Source: Deltaproteobacteria bacterium
GTDB taxonomy: Bacteria > Myxococcota_A > Polyangia > DRWM01 > JAAZOP01
NCBI GenBank assembly: GCA_016218815.1
Contig: JACRCX010000132.1
Coordinates: 1 to 39,567 of the forward strand
Length of the DNA: 39,567 nucleotides
Direction of reading: 5' to 3'
Made by a program: the position numbers and the translations under genes. Of this stretch, positions 9,572-17,806 are shown piece by piece. How positions within the stretch are numbered: the stretch's first letter is position 1; every line of letters starts with the position of its first letter. The notes under the pieces are model-generated. The model was given only the letters and a program-made list of their open reading frames with translations. It had not been told where the DNA came from and did not search any database.

Positions 9572-11752
9572 ATGTCCGCCCCTTCGAAGCACATCGTCAT
9601 GCTGAGCGTTCTCGCCGCCGCCGTCGCGCTCGCCGCATCCTCTTCCTGTCGCAAGGCCCCCAAGGGCGAGCCGGGCCCCGGCGACGCGGTTGCGCCGCAA
9701 CCGCCGGCCGCTCCCGCCGCCGCCGCTCCCGCCGCCGACGCCGCGCCCGAGAAGGAAGGGCCCGCGGAGGCCGGCGCCGGCGCGGAATCCGGTGCCGCCG
9801 CGGAAACACCGGCCAAGGGACCCGCCCAGGACGCGGGCGAGGCCGCCGACTACGCCGCCATGCCGCGCGACGACTTCAACCGGCGCGCGGTGCGCCTCAA
9901 TCTGCCTCTCTTCTGGCGCGCGGACGCCGACGGCGACGGGGCCGTCGGCCCCGCGGAGGTCATCGGCCTCCTGTTCTACCCGACGGAGGGCAAGTGGGTC
10001 GCCGGCGGGGCGTTCACGCCGGAGTTCGCGGCGGCCTACGCCGCGATGAAGGCGTTCTCCCTGCGCGCGGATCCCTACGCGGCGCTGCCCGCCCCGGAGC
10101 GGGACCGGCGCCGCGCGATCGACGAGGAGCTGGACCAGGGCTACCCGACGCTGGTCGAGAGCGACCTGACCGGGCTGCCCGCGCCGGAGAAGGCATTCCT
10201 CGGCCGGATGCTCGCCGCGGGCAAGCTGATCGACGAGCTGTACGCGGCGCAGAACGGCTCCGCCGCCGTCGCCAGCCTGGTCCCGGCCGACGATCCTGCG
10301 AGCGCCAGCGCGTTCCGCAGGAACTGGGGCGTCAAGTGCGTCGCGCCGCTGACGGAGGCCAATCCCGCCTGCTCGGCCGCCCCCGGCGCACCCGACCAGC
10401 CCGTCGACGCCTACCCCGCCGCGCTCCAGAAGGAGGACGGCTTCTGCGAGGCGCTGTCCGCTCGTCCCGACGCCGAGACGCTGCTGACGCCGTTCACGGT
10501 CGTGCGGCAGACCGAGGACGGCAGCGGCCTGACGGCCGTCCCGCTGACCGTGGCCTACGCCGAGAAGATGAAGGCCGTGGCCGCGGAGCTGCGGGCGGCG
10601 GCGGACTCGCTCGAGGCGGTCGAGACCGAGGCGGCCTTGCGCACCTACCTCCGGGCGGCGGCCGACAGCTTCGAATCGAACGACTGGGAGCCGGCGGACG
10701 AGGCGTGGTCGCGGATGAACGCCGAGAACTCGGCCTGGTACGTGCGCATCGCTCCCGACGAGGTCTACTGGGATCCGTGCGCCCAGAAGGCCGGGTTCCA
10801 CCTGACGCTGGCGCGGATCAATCCCGGCTCGCTGGCCTGGCAGGCCAAGCTCGCCCCCGTCCAGCAGGAGATGGAGAACGCCCTTGCCGCGCGCATCGGG
10901 CGGCCCTACGCCGCCCGCACCGTGACCTTCCACCTCCCGGACTTCATCGACCTCGTCACCAACCACGGCGACGACCGCGACCCCATGATGGCGACGATCG
11001 GACAGAGCCTGCCCAACTGGGGTCCGGTGGCCAACGAGGGCCGCGGGCGCACCGTCGCGATGACCAACCTGTACACCGACGAGGACAGCATGCGCATGGC
11101 GCGAAACCGCGTCCTCGCGCTGTTCGACCAGACGTTCGCGGCGGCGTTCGGCGAACGGCAGCAGCCCGATCTCCTCGGCACGATCCTGCACGAGGCCACC
11201 CACAACCTCGGCCCCTCCCACGAGTACGAGGTCCGCGGCAAGAAGGACGACGAGCTGTTCGGCGGGCCGCTGGCCTCGGTCATGGAGGAACTGAAGGCCC
11301 AGACCGGCGCGCTGTGGTTCGTCCGCTTCCTCCTGGACAAGGGGATCCTCACCCCCGACGAGGCCCGGCAGAGCTACGCCGTCAACCTCGCCTGGTGCAT
11401 GGGGCACATCTCGCGCGGCATGTACGCCGGCGGCGTGCCGAAGACCTACAGCCAGCTCTCCGCCATCCAGATCGGACTCCTCATGGAGCTGGGCGCGATG
11501 CGCTGGGATCCCGAGCTGGCCGCGGCGAACGGCACGGACACCGGCGCGTTCGCGGTCGACTTCGACAAGCTCCCGGCGGCGATCGACGAGATGATGCGGC
11601 GCGTGGGCCGGATCAAGGCGACCGGCGACCGCCCCGCCGCCGCGGCCCTCGTGGCAGCGTTCGTCGACGGGGACGCGGTCCCGCAAGCCGTGATCCGCGA
11701 CCGTGTCCTGCGCGACCCGAAGAACAGCTTCGTCTACGCCGTGACGTACTGA
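9572..11752 (+). CDS. Zinc-metalloprotease-like lipoprotein (M49/DPP III-like) with EF-hand loop
   Basis: A 726-residue protein. The ATG at 9572 is preceded by AAAGGAGGT (9558-9566), and an in-frame upstream ATG at 9479 lacks such a site. The signal peptide ends near SSSC (Cys26), a weak lipobox, followed by a long Ala/Pro/Glu linker to about residue 90. Residues 118-129 (DADGDGAVGPAE) are a complete EF-hand calcium loop. HEATH at 540-544 followed by NLGPSHEYEV and, about 28 residues on, MEELKAQTGALW fits a gluzincin in which the second Glu is the third zinc ligand. The layout resembles bacterial dipeptidyl-peptidase III relatives (HExxHGLGP then ELKAD), although classic M49 enzymes have a six-residue HExxGH. 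The family call is moderate; the zinc-enzyme call is stronger. Its stop overlaps the next start as TGATG. Confidence 0.8.
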   Translation: MSAPSKHIVMLSVLAAAVALAASSSCRKAPKGEPGPGDAVAPQPPAAPAAAAPAADAAPEKEGPAEAGAGAESGAAAETPAKGPAQDAGEAADYAAMPRDDFNRRAVRLNLPLFWRADADGDGAVGPAEVIGLLFYPTEGKWVAGGAFTPEFAAAYAAMKAFSLRADPYAALPAPERDRRRAIDEELDQGYPTLVESDLTGLPAPEKAFLGRMLAAGKLIDELYAAQNGSAAVASLVPADDPASASAFRRNWGVKCVAPLTEANPACSAAPGAPDQPVDAYPAALQKEDGFCEALSARPDAETLLTPFTVVRQTEDGSGLTAVPLTVAYAEKMKAVAAELRAAADSLEAVETEAALRTYLRAAADSFESNDWEPADEAWSRMNAENSAWYVRIAPDEVYWDPCAQKAGFHLTLARINPGSLAWQAKLAPVQQEMENALAARIGRPYAARTVTFHLPDFIDLVTNHGDDRDPMMATIGQSLPNWGPVANEGRGRTVAMTNLYTDEDSMRMARNRVLALFDQTFAAAFGERQQPDLLGTILHEATHNLGPSHEYEVRGKKDDELFGGPLASVMEELKAQTGALWFVRFLLDKGILTPDEARQSYAVNLAWCMGHISRGMYAGGVPKTYSQLSAIQIGLLMELGAMRWDPELAAANGTDTGAFAVDFDKLPAAIDEMMRRVGRIKATGDRPAAAALVAAFVDGDAVPQAVIRDRVLRDPKNSFVYAVTY

Positions 11753-12816
11753 TGGCTGCAGACTCGCGGGCGCACCCGCCCTTCGACTCGCTGCGCTCGC
11801 GAAGGGCTGTGTGGCGCCCCTGCCGGTCGGTTGCCGCGATGGTCAGCCTCGTCGCCCTCGCGGCCCTCGCCGACGACGCGCCGCCGTCCGGCCCGTCGCG
11901 CACGCTCCGGGAGGTCGGCCGGGCGCACACGGGGTCCCTGCCCAAGGGAGTGACGCTGAGCCCCGACGGTCACACGCTCGCCGTCACGAATTTCGGTCAG
12001 CCCTGGGGGCGCAGCGTGGACCTGTTCGACGCGGAAACGCTCGAGCTGCTGTCGTCGGTCGATTTCCACGGCGGCAACGCCGTCGAGTCGATCTGGTCGC
12101 CCGACGGGGCGACGCTGTACGTGTCCGACTTCCGCAACCACGAGGTCCGGTTCATCGATGTCGCGTCGCGCGAGGTGCGGGCGCGCGTCGGCGTCGAACA
12201 CCATCCCAAGGTGCTCGCCCTCTCCCCCGACGGCGCCACCCTCTACGCGAGCTGCTGGGCGAGCGGCTCGGTCTGCGCGGTCGACGTGGACGCCGAGGAG
12301 CTGCAAGGCTGCGTCGAGGTCGGCCGTCACCCCCGCGGCATGTCCGTCTCGCCCGACGGCTCACGCCTGTGGGTCGTCAACTACGGCTCCGACGACCTGC
12401 ACGAAATCGACACCGCCTCCCTCACCGTCCTGCGTCATCTCGAGTTCCCCTCGCCGTCCTATCCCCGGCACGTCGTCCGCGACCGCGAGGGCCGGCGCCT
12501 CTTCGTGAGCGGCAAGTTGCGCAACGTCCTCTGGATCGTCGACGTCGAGACGCTGGCCGTCTCGGCCGAAATCCCCGTGGGCGAGTGCCCGAAGACCGTC
12601 GCGCTCTCGCCGGACGAGGCCTGGGTCTACACCGCGAACTACTGCTCCCACGACGTGTCCGTGGTCGACCTGGCGTCGCTTCGCGCCGTCCAGGTGCCGA
12701 TCGATGGACTCAAGGAAGCCTCCGGCCTCGCCCTGAACGCCGACGGCTCGCGCCTCTGGGTCACCGGCTGGAGCAGCAAGGACCTAGTCGCCCTCGAGCC
12801 CGTCACCCCCCCCTGA
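11752..12816 (+). CDS. Secreted YVTN-type beta-propeller protein
   Basis: A 354-residue protein made of about seven propeller blades with recurring SPDGxxLYV/SPDGSRLWV motifs and xxxVxVVDxxxxxV strands, as in YVTN/40-residue repeat proteins. These are usually extracellular scaffolds or cofactor-bearing folds with no fixed activity. The ATG at 11752 overlaps the upstream stop (TGATG) and gives an unusually long n-region before the hydrophobic segment MVSLVALAALADDA. An in-frame GTG at 11809 or ATG at 11839 would give a more ordinary signal peptide. The extra N-terminus is partly encoded by an inverted repeat (11778-11807), so the start remains open. Coupling to the metalloprotease-like gene suggests a shared envelope role. 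Confidence 0.8.
   Translation: MAADSRAHPPFDSLRSRRAVWRPCRSVAAMVSLVALAALADDAPPSGPSRTLREVGRAHTGSLPKGVTLSPDGHTLAVTNFGQPWGRSVDLFDAETLELLSSVDFHGGNAVESIWSPDGATLYVSDFRNHEVRFIDVASREVRARVGVEHHPKVLALSPDGATLYASCWASGSVCAVDVDAEELQGCVEVGRHPRGMSVSPDGSRLWVVNYGSDDLHEIDTASLTVLRHLEFPSPSYPRHVVRDREGRRLFVSGKLRNVLWIVDVETLAVSAEIPVGECPKTVALSPDEAWVYTANYCSHDVSVVDLASLRAVQVPIDGLKEASGLALNADGSRLWVTGWSSKDLVALEPVTPP
11778..11807. repeat. 30-bp dispersed inverted repeat, copy 1
   Basis: GCCCTTCG at 11778-11785 and CGAAGGGC at 11800-11807 form perfect 8-base arms around a 14-base loop. A second copy at 39535-39564 matches 25 of 30 bases, with the right arm altered. It sits at the junction of two plus-strand genes, inside the possible N-terminal codons of the propeller gene. 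Confidence 0.75.
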
Positions 12817-12820
12817 CCCC

Positions 12821-12934
12821 CTCCCCACCTCTCCAGCCGACCTCTCCACCTCTCCCTGACCGGGTTCGCCCTCTCCACCTCTCCAGCCGACCTCTCCACC
12901 TCTCCCTGACCGGGTTCGCCCTCTCCACCTCTCC
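12821..12934. repeat. 50-bp tandem repeat between convergent genes
   Basis: The unit 12841-12890 (CCTCTCCACCTCTCCCTGAC then CGGGTTCGCC and CTCTCCACCTCTCCAGCCGA) is followed by 44 identical bases of a second unit at 12891-12934. The 20 bases before it (12821-12840) match the end of the unit at 19 of 20. The array has about 2.3 units and abuts the stop codon of the minus-strand lipoprotein. It is strongly pyrimidine-rich on the plus strand. No hairpin with a T-run terminator was seen in it. Confidence 0.9.
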
Positions 12935-14106
12935 TACAGCGACGGCACCAGCCGCAGCGCCTCGCCCACCAGTCGTCCGAAGTCCGCGTCCTCGGGCAGC
13001 CGCGCCTCGAACGACAGCGTCGGTCCGCGCAGCACGAACGTGGCGTCCGCGACGGCATCGAGCACGCCCTCCAGGTCGCGCCTTGCGTCCGCCGGGAACC
13101 CCCCCGGCAGTTCGTCGAGGAACTCCCGCCGGCGGCGTTGCAGCGCGTCCAGGACCTCCGCGATCCGGGCCGCCGCACGACCCGCCGACGCGATCCGGCC
13201 GAAGACGAGCGCGCCGGAAATGCCGACGCCCGGAGCCGAGCGAAGGCCGACTCCGCCCAGGACCGGACCGTCACCGTCCGCACCCGAGGCGTCGAACCAG
13301 ACGGCGTAGGCCGGCGCGGGACCGACCAGGCTTCGCGCGTTCGCGAAGAGCGGCGAATCGACCAGCGGCTCGGCGGTTCCGTCGCGCGCCCGGCGCACGA
13401 GGACGTCGGAGCCGAAGGCGATCGTTCGCGGCCCGATCGGCGCCAGGGCGATGTGCGGTGCGACGTCCACCCAGCCGGCCCCCGCCTCGCGGGTCGCACC
13501 GTCGGCCGACTCCGGCGCCGACCGCGCCAGGCAGGCGGCGAACGAGGGAAGGTCGCCGGAGCCGTCGGCGAGCGCGACGCCCATCCTGATGCCGTCCGGA
13601 GCCTCCTCGACGGCGTAGGTCAGCGCCTCGACCGTGTCCGCCAGCACGTCCAGGCAGGAGGCGTCGCCGGCGGGCCCCGGTCCGGACGGGCCGAAGGCCC
13701 CGGCGAGGGCGCTGCGGAGGAACCGCGCGCCGCCGAGCGCCCGCACGTCGACCTGCACGACGATCTGGAGGCCCGATCCCTGTCCGACCAGCGCCAGGTG
13801 CGCCTGGAGCGCCGGAAGCAGTTCCGGCGTGGCGGCCGGCTCGCCCGGAGCCGCCGCCGGCGGCCGGTCCCGGGGCGCCGGGCCGGGCGCGGCGTCGGCC
13901 GGGGAGGGTGGGGGAGCGGGAGCCGGGTGCGCTCCCGCGTCCGTCTCGAACACGGCCGCGTTCGATGCGCCATCACCCGGCTTCGCGACGGCGGCGGACG
14001 GCGCGCCGGCCTCGCGGCCCTCCCCGGACGACCGGCAGCCCGCGAGCAGCGCGAGCGTGCCGGCGAGCGCGAGCGTGACGTTTGCGCGGCTACCGTCCGG
14101 CTTCAT
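12934..14106 (-). CDS. Predicted lipoprotein, unknown function
   Basis: A 390-residue protein not recognised. It starts with a lipoprotein signal ending LLAGC (Cys24), then an Ala/Pro/Asp-rich linker to about residue 95. The globular part (95-390) alternates strands and helices and contains phrases such as PPAYAVWFD-like and GVGISGALVFGR, reminiscent of large periplasmic proteins of the DUF3352 type, but that resemblance is weak. Its start codon lies inside the end of the upstream HD-GYP gene (17-base overlap), so it is probably the last gene of the minus-strand operon ppx-like/HD-GYP/lipoprotein. Confidence 0.8.
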   Translation of the reverse strand: MKPDGSRANVTLALAGTLALLAGCRSSGEGREAGAPSAAVAKPGDGASNAAVFETDAGAHPAPAPPPSPADAAPGPAPRDRPPAAAPGEPAATPELLPALQAHLALVGQGSGLQIVVQVDVRALGGARFLRSALAGAFGPSGPGPAGDASCLDVLADTVEALTYAVEEAPDGIRMGVALADGSGDLPSFAACLARSAPESADGATREAGAGWVDVAPHIALAPIGPRTIAFGSDVLVRRARDGTAEPLVDSPLFANARSLVGPAPAYAVWFDASGADGDGPVLGGVGLRSAPGVGISGALVFGRIASAGRAAARIAEVLDALQRRRREFLDELPGGFPADARRDLEGVLDAVADATFVLRGPTLSFEARLPEDADFGRLVGEALRLVPSL

Positions 14107-16114
14107 CGATGCGGCGCATTCCTTCCAGGAGCAGGGACTCGGCGCTGCCCTGGATCACCGCCGCCCCCGGCTTGAACTCGGGATCCAGCGCGAAGGTGCC
14201 GTCCTGGATGGAGAGCATCGCGTAGAACGCCTCCTCGCCGCTCAACCGCAGGAAGAGCGCGTTGGCGACCCGGCCTTCCAGGAAGTGGATCTCCCCCTTG
14301 CGCCCGTCCTCGCCCTGGATGTGGAGCTTCCCGGTCTTGCGCCCCTGGGCCAGGATCTGCACCAGGTCGGGCAGGGACATGTCCGCGAGCGAGCCCTTGA
14401 CCCCCGCGGTGGGGGCCGCGGTCGGGCGCCGCTCGAGCGTCTGGCGGATCTTGGCCACCACGACCTCGGTCGTCGATGGCTTCACGACGTAGTCCGCCGC
14501 GCCCAGCTCGAAGGCCCGCGTCACGTCCTCGGCCGCCGCCCGCGCCGTGAGGAAGATGAACGGGATGCTCTTGCCGGACGACTGGGCGCGGCGCAGCAGC
14601 TCGAACCCGTCGAACGGCTCGAGGTCGACCTCCGAGATGACGAGATGGACCGCCTCCTCCTCCAGGGTGCGCAACGCGGCGTCGGCCGTGCGCGCCACCT
14701 TGACGTCGAAACCGCGGCCCAGGAGGCGGATCTCGAGGCCCGTCGACTGCTCGGGATCGCCGTCCACCACGAGGATCGGCCGGAAACCGGCGAGGATGCG
14801 GTGGCGCAGGTCCGAACCGGCGACGACCGTACGGAAGAGGTCGATCAGGTCGCCGTCGAACACCTTGTCGCGGTAGCGGTCCAGGACGCCGATCGCCTCG
14901 GTGGGACCGAGCGTACGGCGGAAGGGGTTGCGGGTGTTCTGCGTGAGGTCGGCGTAGGTGTCCGCCAGGGCCAGGATGCGGGCGCCGAGCGGGATCTCCT
15001 TGCCTCGCGCGCCCGTGGGGAAGCCCTGGCCGTCGACGCGCTCGTACATGTACAGGACCGCCCGCGTCGTCTCCGGCCGGATCGACGCCCCTTCGAACAG
15101 GCGCAGCGGGGACTCGTAGCGCTTGCGCGCGCTGTCCCGATGCCCCTCCCACTCCGCGACGTTCAGGGCGGTGAGGTGGAACGGCGAACCCTTTCCCAGG
15201 TCGTGCAGGTACGCCGCCGCCTGGACGGCGTGGACGTCGGCGGAGGGCAGGCCCAGGCGCAGGCACAGCTCGCGGGCGTGCCGCGCCGTCACCGCCGAGT
15301 GGCCCCGCAGCTCCGCGCGACCGTTCTCGAGCAGACTGACCAGGACGTTGAGGGTCTCGAGATAGTCGACGCCGCTGACCGGGTTGGCGTCGGTCGATTG
15401 GGGCGGCGTCGAGGGACCGGGGGCGGTGGCTGCCCGCGCGGTCGCAGCGGCAGCCACTCGAGCGGCGCCCGCGGCGGCGCGCGCGCCGGATGACGTGGGC
15501 GCGTCTCGCGGGACCTCCCGGGCGGCGACCGCCGGCCCGCCGCCGGGCGGCACCAGGCTCGCCCCCGGCGCCGTCGTCACCAGCCAGTCCTCGACGTTGC
15601 CCTGGTCACCCCCGGACAGCGAGGCCTGGTCGAGCCGGATCTCCCGGACGTTGTCGAACGCCTTCTCGTCGCCCCGGTACCACTTCGCGATGGCGGCGCG
15701 CACCGCGGCGTGGCGCGCGCGAACCGCCAGCACGTCCCGCGCTCCGGACGCGGCGCGGACCTGTCCCAGGGCGTCGAGGTCGCCGGGGTCGGTGGTGATG
15801 ACGGCGAGCATCCGCGTACGGGCGTCGTAGCGGATCGGCACCATCCCGGTCGCCTCGACCATCTTCGCCGGCACCATGTCGACCAGCTGCTTCGCCAACG
15901 TCACGTTGCGGAGCTTCTCGGTCGTCAGGTACTGGCAGCCCAGCGACCCGGCGATGAACTTGAGCAGTTCCTCCTCGGCGATCGCGCCCGTCTCGACCAG
16001 GTAGTCCTCCAGCGGCGTTCCCGACGTCTTCTGCCGGTACACGGCGGCGGCATGGCTCTCCGCGTTGATCAGGCCCGCCGCCAGCAACCGATCCGCGAGT
16101 CCTGGGTCCGCCAT
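14090..16114 (-). CDS. MshEN–HD-GYP–receiver–DUF4388 signalling protein
   Basis: A 674-residue cytoplasmic protein. Residues 5-150 are a GspE/MshE N-terminal domain, but the Arg and Gly of the c-di-GMP-binding RLGxx motif are missing from both repeats. An Ala/Pro linker follows. Residues 255-435 are HD-GYP-like: YLHDLGKG keeps the HD near 303, while HHExxDGxGYP reads MYERVDGQGFP near 358, losing paired His ligands. Residues 441-560 are a receiver with the phosphoacceptor Asp replaced by Glu495 (SEVDLEPFDG); the Thr (FLTAR) and Lys (VVKPS) remain. Residues 571-672 are a DUF4388 (PATAN-type) domain. The start is 21 bases from the ppx-like gene end. It is likely a regulatory rather than catalytic protein. 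Confidence 0.88.
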   Translation of the reverse strand: MADPGLADRLLAAGLINAESHAAAVYRQKTSGTPLEDYLVETGAIAEEELLKFIAGSLGCQYLTTEKLRNVTLAKQLVDMVPAKMVEATGMVPIRYDARTRMLAVITTDPGDLDALGQVRAASGARDVLAVRARHAAVRAAIAKWYRGDEKAFDNVREIRLDQASLSGGDQGNVEDWLVTTAPGASLVPPGGGPAVAAREVPRDAPTSSGARAAAGAARVAAAATARAATAPGPSTPPQSTDANPVSGVDYLETLNVLVSLLENGRAELRGHSAVTARHARELCLRLGLPSADVHAVQAAAYLHDLGKGSPFHLTALNVAEWEGHRDSARKRYESPLRLFEGASIRPETTRAVLYMYERVDGQGFPTGARGKEIPLGARILALADTYADLTQNTRNPFRRTLGPTEAIGVLDRYRDKVFDGDLIDLFRTVVAGSDLRHRILAGFRPILVVDGDPEQSTGLEIRLLGRGFDVKVARTADAALRTLEEEAVHLVISEVDLEPFDGFELLRRAQSSGKSIPFIFLTARAAAEDVTRAFELGAADYVVKPSTTEVVVAKIRQTLERRPTAAPTAGVKGSLADMSLPDLVQILAQGRKTGKLHIQGEDGRKGEIHFLEGRVANALFLRLSGEEAFYAMLSIQDGTFALDPEFKPGAAVIQGSAESLLLEGMRRIDEAGR

Positions 16115-16135
16115 CGCCCTCTCCGGTGCGACAAG

Positions 16136-17050
16136 CTATCCGTGCAGTCCGAGGCGGTCAAGAAGGACGCCGTGGCGAACCCCCCGATCGGACACGATCA
16201 GCTCCGCCGCGCCGGCGCGAGCCAGCACTTCCTCCAGGACCAAGCCGCCGGCAACGATCACCGGCGCCCGCTCCGCCGCCAGCCCCTCGACATTCCCTCG
16301 CGCCGCGGCCGGCATCGCCGCCAGCCGCGCGGTCCACTCCTCGAGCCGCTCGCGCGGAAGCCGGAAACCGTGCACCTTCTCCCCGTCGTAGCTCGACATA
16401 CCCGTCGCGATCGCGGCAAAGGTCGTCGCCGTGCCGCCGATACCGACCACCGACGGCGTGGCCCGCACCATGGCGCCGGCCAGAACGCCGCGAACCGCGT
16501 CGCGCACCGCCGCCAGCGCGGCCGCCGAGTACGGATCCGACCCCAGGTGGGCCTCGGTCAAGGCCACGGCGCCCAGCGACGTCGAGACCGCCTGCAACAC
16601 CACGCCGTCGCGGGCCGTGATCAGCTCGGTCGACCCGCCGCCGACGTCGACCCACAGGCCAGGGCCCGCGACCCCGAGCCCGCTGGAGGCGCCGCGGAAC
16701 GTCAGCTCCGCTTCCCGCTCCCCGCTGACGACCTCGACCGGCGTGCCGAGCGCCTCGGCCGCCGGTCGGAGGAAGTCCTCCGTGTTGCCTGCCTCCCGAC
16801 AGGCGCGCGTCGCCACGGCCGCGATCTCCGCCCCCTGCTCCCGCGCCAGCACCCGCGCCTCGCGCAGCGCCGCCACCGCCCGCTCGATCGCCGCCGGGCG
16901 CAGCCGGCCCGTCGCGCGGACGCCCTCGCCCAGGCGGGCGAACCACTGCCGGTTCGCCAGCAGCTCCAGCCTGCCGCCCCGCGCTCGGCCGACGCAGGCC
17001 AGCACCGTGTGGGTGCCGATGTCGAGCGCCATGATCCTCCGTTCGCTCAT
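16136..17050 (-). CDS. Ppx/GppA-family exopolyphosphatase / guanosine pentaphosphatase
   Basis: A 304-residue member of the ASKHA-fold Ppx/GppA family, which hydrolyses polyphosphate and/or pppGpp. Visible motifs are the N-terminal phosphate loop (LDIGTHTVLACV, where many relatives have DIGSNS), REAELTFRG, WVDVGGGSTEL, GIGGTATTFAA and VIVAGGLVLEEVL. It is the short form lacking the C-terminal helical domain of E. coli Ppx. I chose the ATG at 17050 because the next ATG (17032) would cut into the first beta strand, even though GGAGG lies just before 17032. It leads an operon with the HD-GYP and lipoprotein genes, which hints at stringent-response or phosphate-linked signalling (inference). Confidence 0.92.
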   Translation of the reverse strand: MSERRIMALDIGTHTVLACVGRARGGRLELLANRQWFARLGEGVRATGRLRPAAIERAVAALREARVLAREQGAEIAAVATRACREAGNTEDFLRPAAEALGTPVEVVSGEREAELTFRGASSGLGVAGPGLWVDVGGGSTELITARDGVVLQAVSTSLGAVALTEAHLGSDPYSAAALAAVRDAVRGVLAGAMVRATPSVVGIGGTATTFAAIATGMSSYDGEKVHGFRLPRERLEEWTARLAAMPAAARGNVEGLAAERAPVIVAGGLVLEEVLARAGAAELIVSDRGVRHGVLLDRLGLHG

Positions 17051-17171
17051 CGGTCGCAGTCTACGGCATTGCCACGCCGTCGGGGCAGGTCGTAGTTGAT
17101 CTTTTCCGCCGCCGCGGGTAATCCCCGGACGGCGTCGCGACCTTGGCGGGTTCGCGACCGGAGGAGGCGAC

Positions 17172-17672
17172 ATGGCGCGCAACGAAGTTCCGCTGGAGAA
17201 GCGATTTCCCGTCCTGGTCCAGATCACCCGGGCCAGCCACTTCGCCTGGCGGCAGGCCGTGGTCGAGCTTTGTCCGGGCTGCGATCCGGTCGCGGTCGTG
17301 AACAAGATGTGGGAGCTCACCGGCCACGATACCGCGGCCGCCTACGCCAGGCGGCTCGACCCGAAGAAGCCCCTGGCCATGCAGTTCGCCAAATCCATCG
17401 AGTGGAGCAGCCAGTGCATGGGCGAGGACGCCGAGGCGCTGGCGGGGAAGAACGAGGGCGAGGCGTTCCTCAAACACCACGGCTGTCCGTGGTTCGATTG
17501 GCACAAGCGGCTGGGCCTCCTGCCCGAGGATCGCCCCGGTTGCGACATCTGGTTCCGGACGGCGATCGACGACATCAACGCCAAGCTCGGTACGAAGCTG
17601 CGCTTCGAGACCACCGAGTCCCTCCCCGAAGGGGGCGGCTGCTGCCTCCGCCGCTTCTGGGTCGAACCCTGA
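17172..17672 (+). CDS. Small ATC-hydrolase-like protein
   Basis: A 166-residue cytoplasmic protein with a strong ribosome site (GGAGGAGGCGAC before ATG). The C-terminal half has CPWFDW, GCDIWF, and SLPEGGGCCLRRFW, the kind of Cys/Asp spacing and final SLxxGxxxCxF strand seen in the L-2-amino-thiazoline-4-carboxylic acid hydrolase family. That family name is often applied to proteins of untested function, so only the fold-level resemblance is proposed. It stands alone, divergent from the ppx-like operon and ahead of the receiver–DUF4388 gene. Confidence 0.6.
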   Translation: MARNEVPLEKRFPVLVQITRASHFAWRQAVVELCPGCDPVAVVNKMWELTGHDTAAAYARRLDPKKPLAMQFAKSIEWSSQCMGEDAEALAGKNEGEAFLKHHGCPWFDWHKRLGLLPEDRPGCDIWFRTAIDDINAKLGTKLRFETTESLPEGGGCCLRRFWVEP

Positions 17673-17681
17673 CCTTCCCAG

Positions 17682-17707
17682 CCCCCGACCCCCGACCCCC
17701 GACCCCC
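17682..17707. repeat. 7-bp CCCCCGA tandem tract
   Basis: Three perfect CCCCCGA units (17682-17702) and a trailing CCCCC lie just after the stop codon of the ATC-hydrolase-like gene, followed by further C/T runs to about 17733. This is a simple-sequence tract and could be length-variable. Confidence 0.85.
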
Positions 17708-17742
17708 TCTTGTCCCCTTCCCCCCTTCCCCCAGTCTCCACC

Positions 17743-17771
17743 TTGACACCCGCATCGCGCCCTCCGAGAAT
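17743..17771 (+). promoter_or_regulatory. Candidate sigma-70-type promoter of the receiver–DUF4388 gene
   Basis: A perfect TTGACA at 17743-17748 is followed after exactly 17 bases by GAGAAT (17766-17771; four of six match TATAAT). The predicted start is about 30 bases before the GTG at 17807, leaving room for the AGGGAAGGGG ribosome site. TTGACACCCGC is shared with the promoter at 159. Confidence 0.6.
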
Positions 17772-17806
17772 GCCGCCGAGTCCATCCGTAGGGAAGGGGT
17801 GCTGCC

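Noticed and set aside
9551..11686. 711-codon minus-strand frame opposite the metalloprotease-like gene
   Set aside because: No motif or ribosome site; the plus strand has a signal peptide, EF-hand and zinc motif with a strong ribosome site.
17059..17101. Possible sigma-54 (GG-N10-GC) or sigma-70 promoter between ppx-like and ATC-hydrolase-like genes
   Set aside because: TGGCA and TTGATC words are present but spacing and second elements do not fit either consensus.
12639..17320. Long open stretches on both strands around the HD-GYP operon, including an extended N-terminus of the ppx-like gene
   Set aside because: The extension of the ppx-like frame to 17320 runs through the opposite gene at 17172 and precedes the natural family N-terminus.
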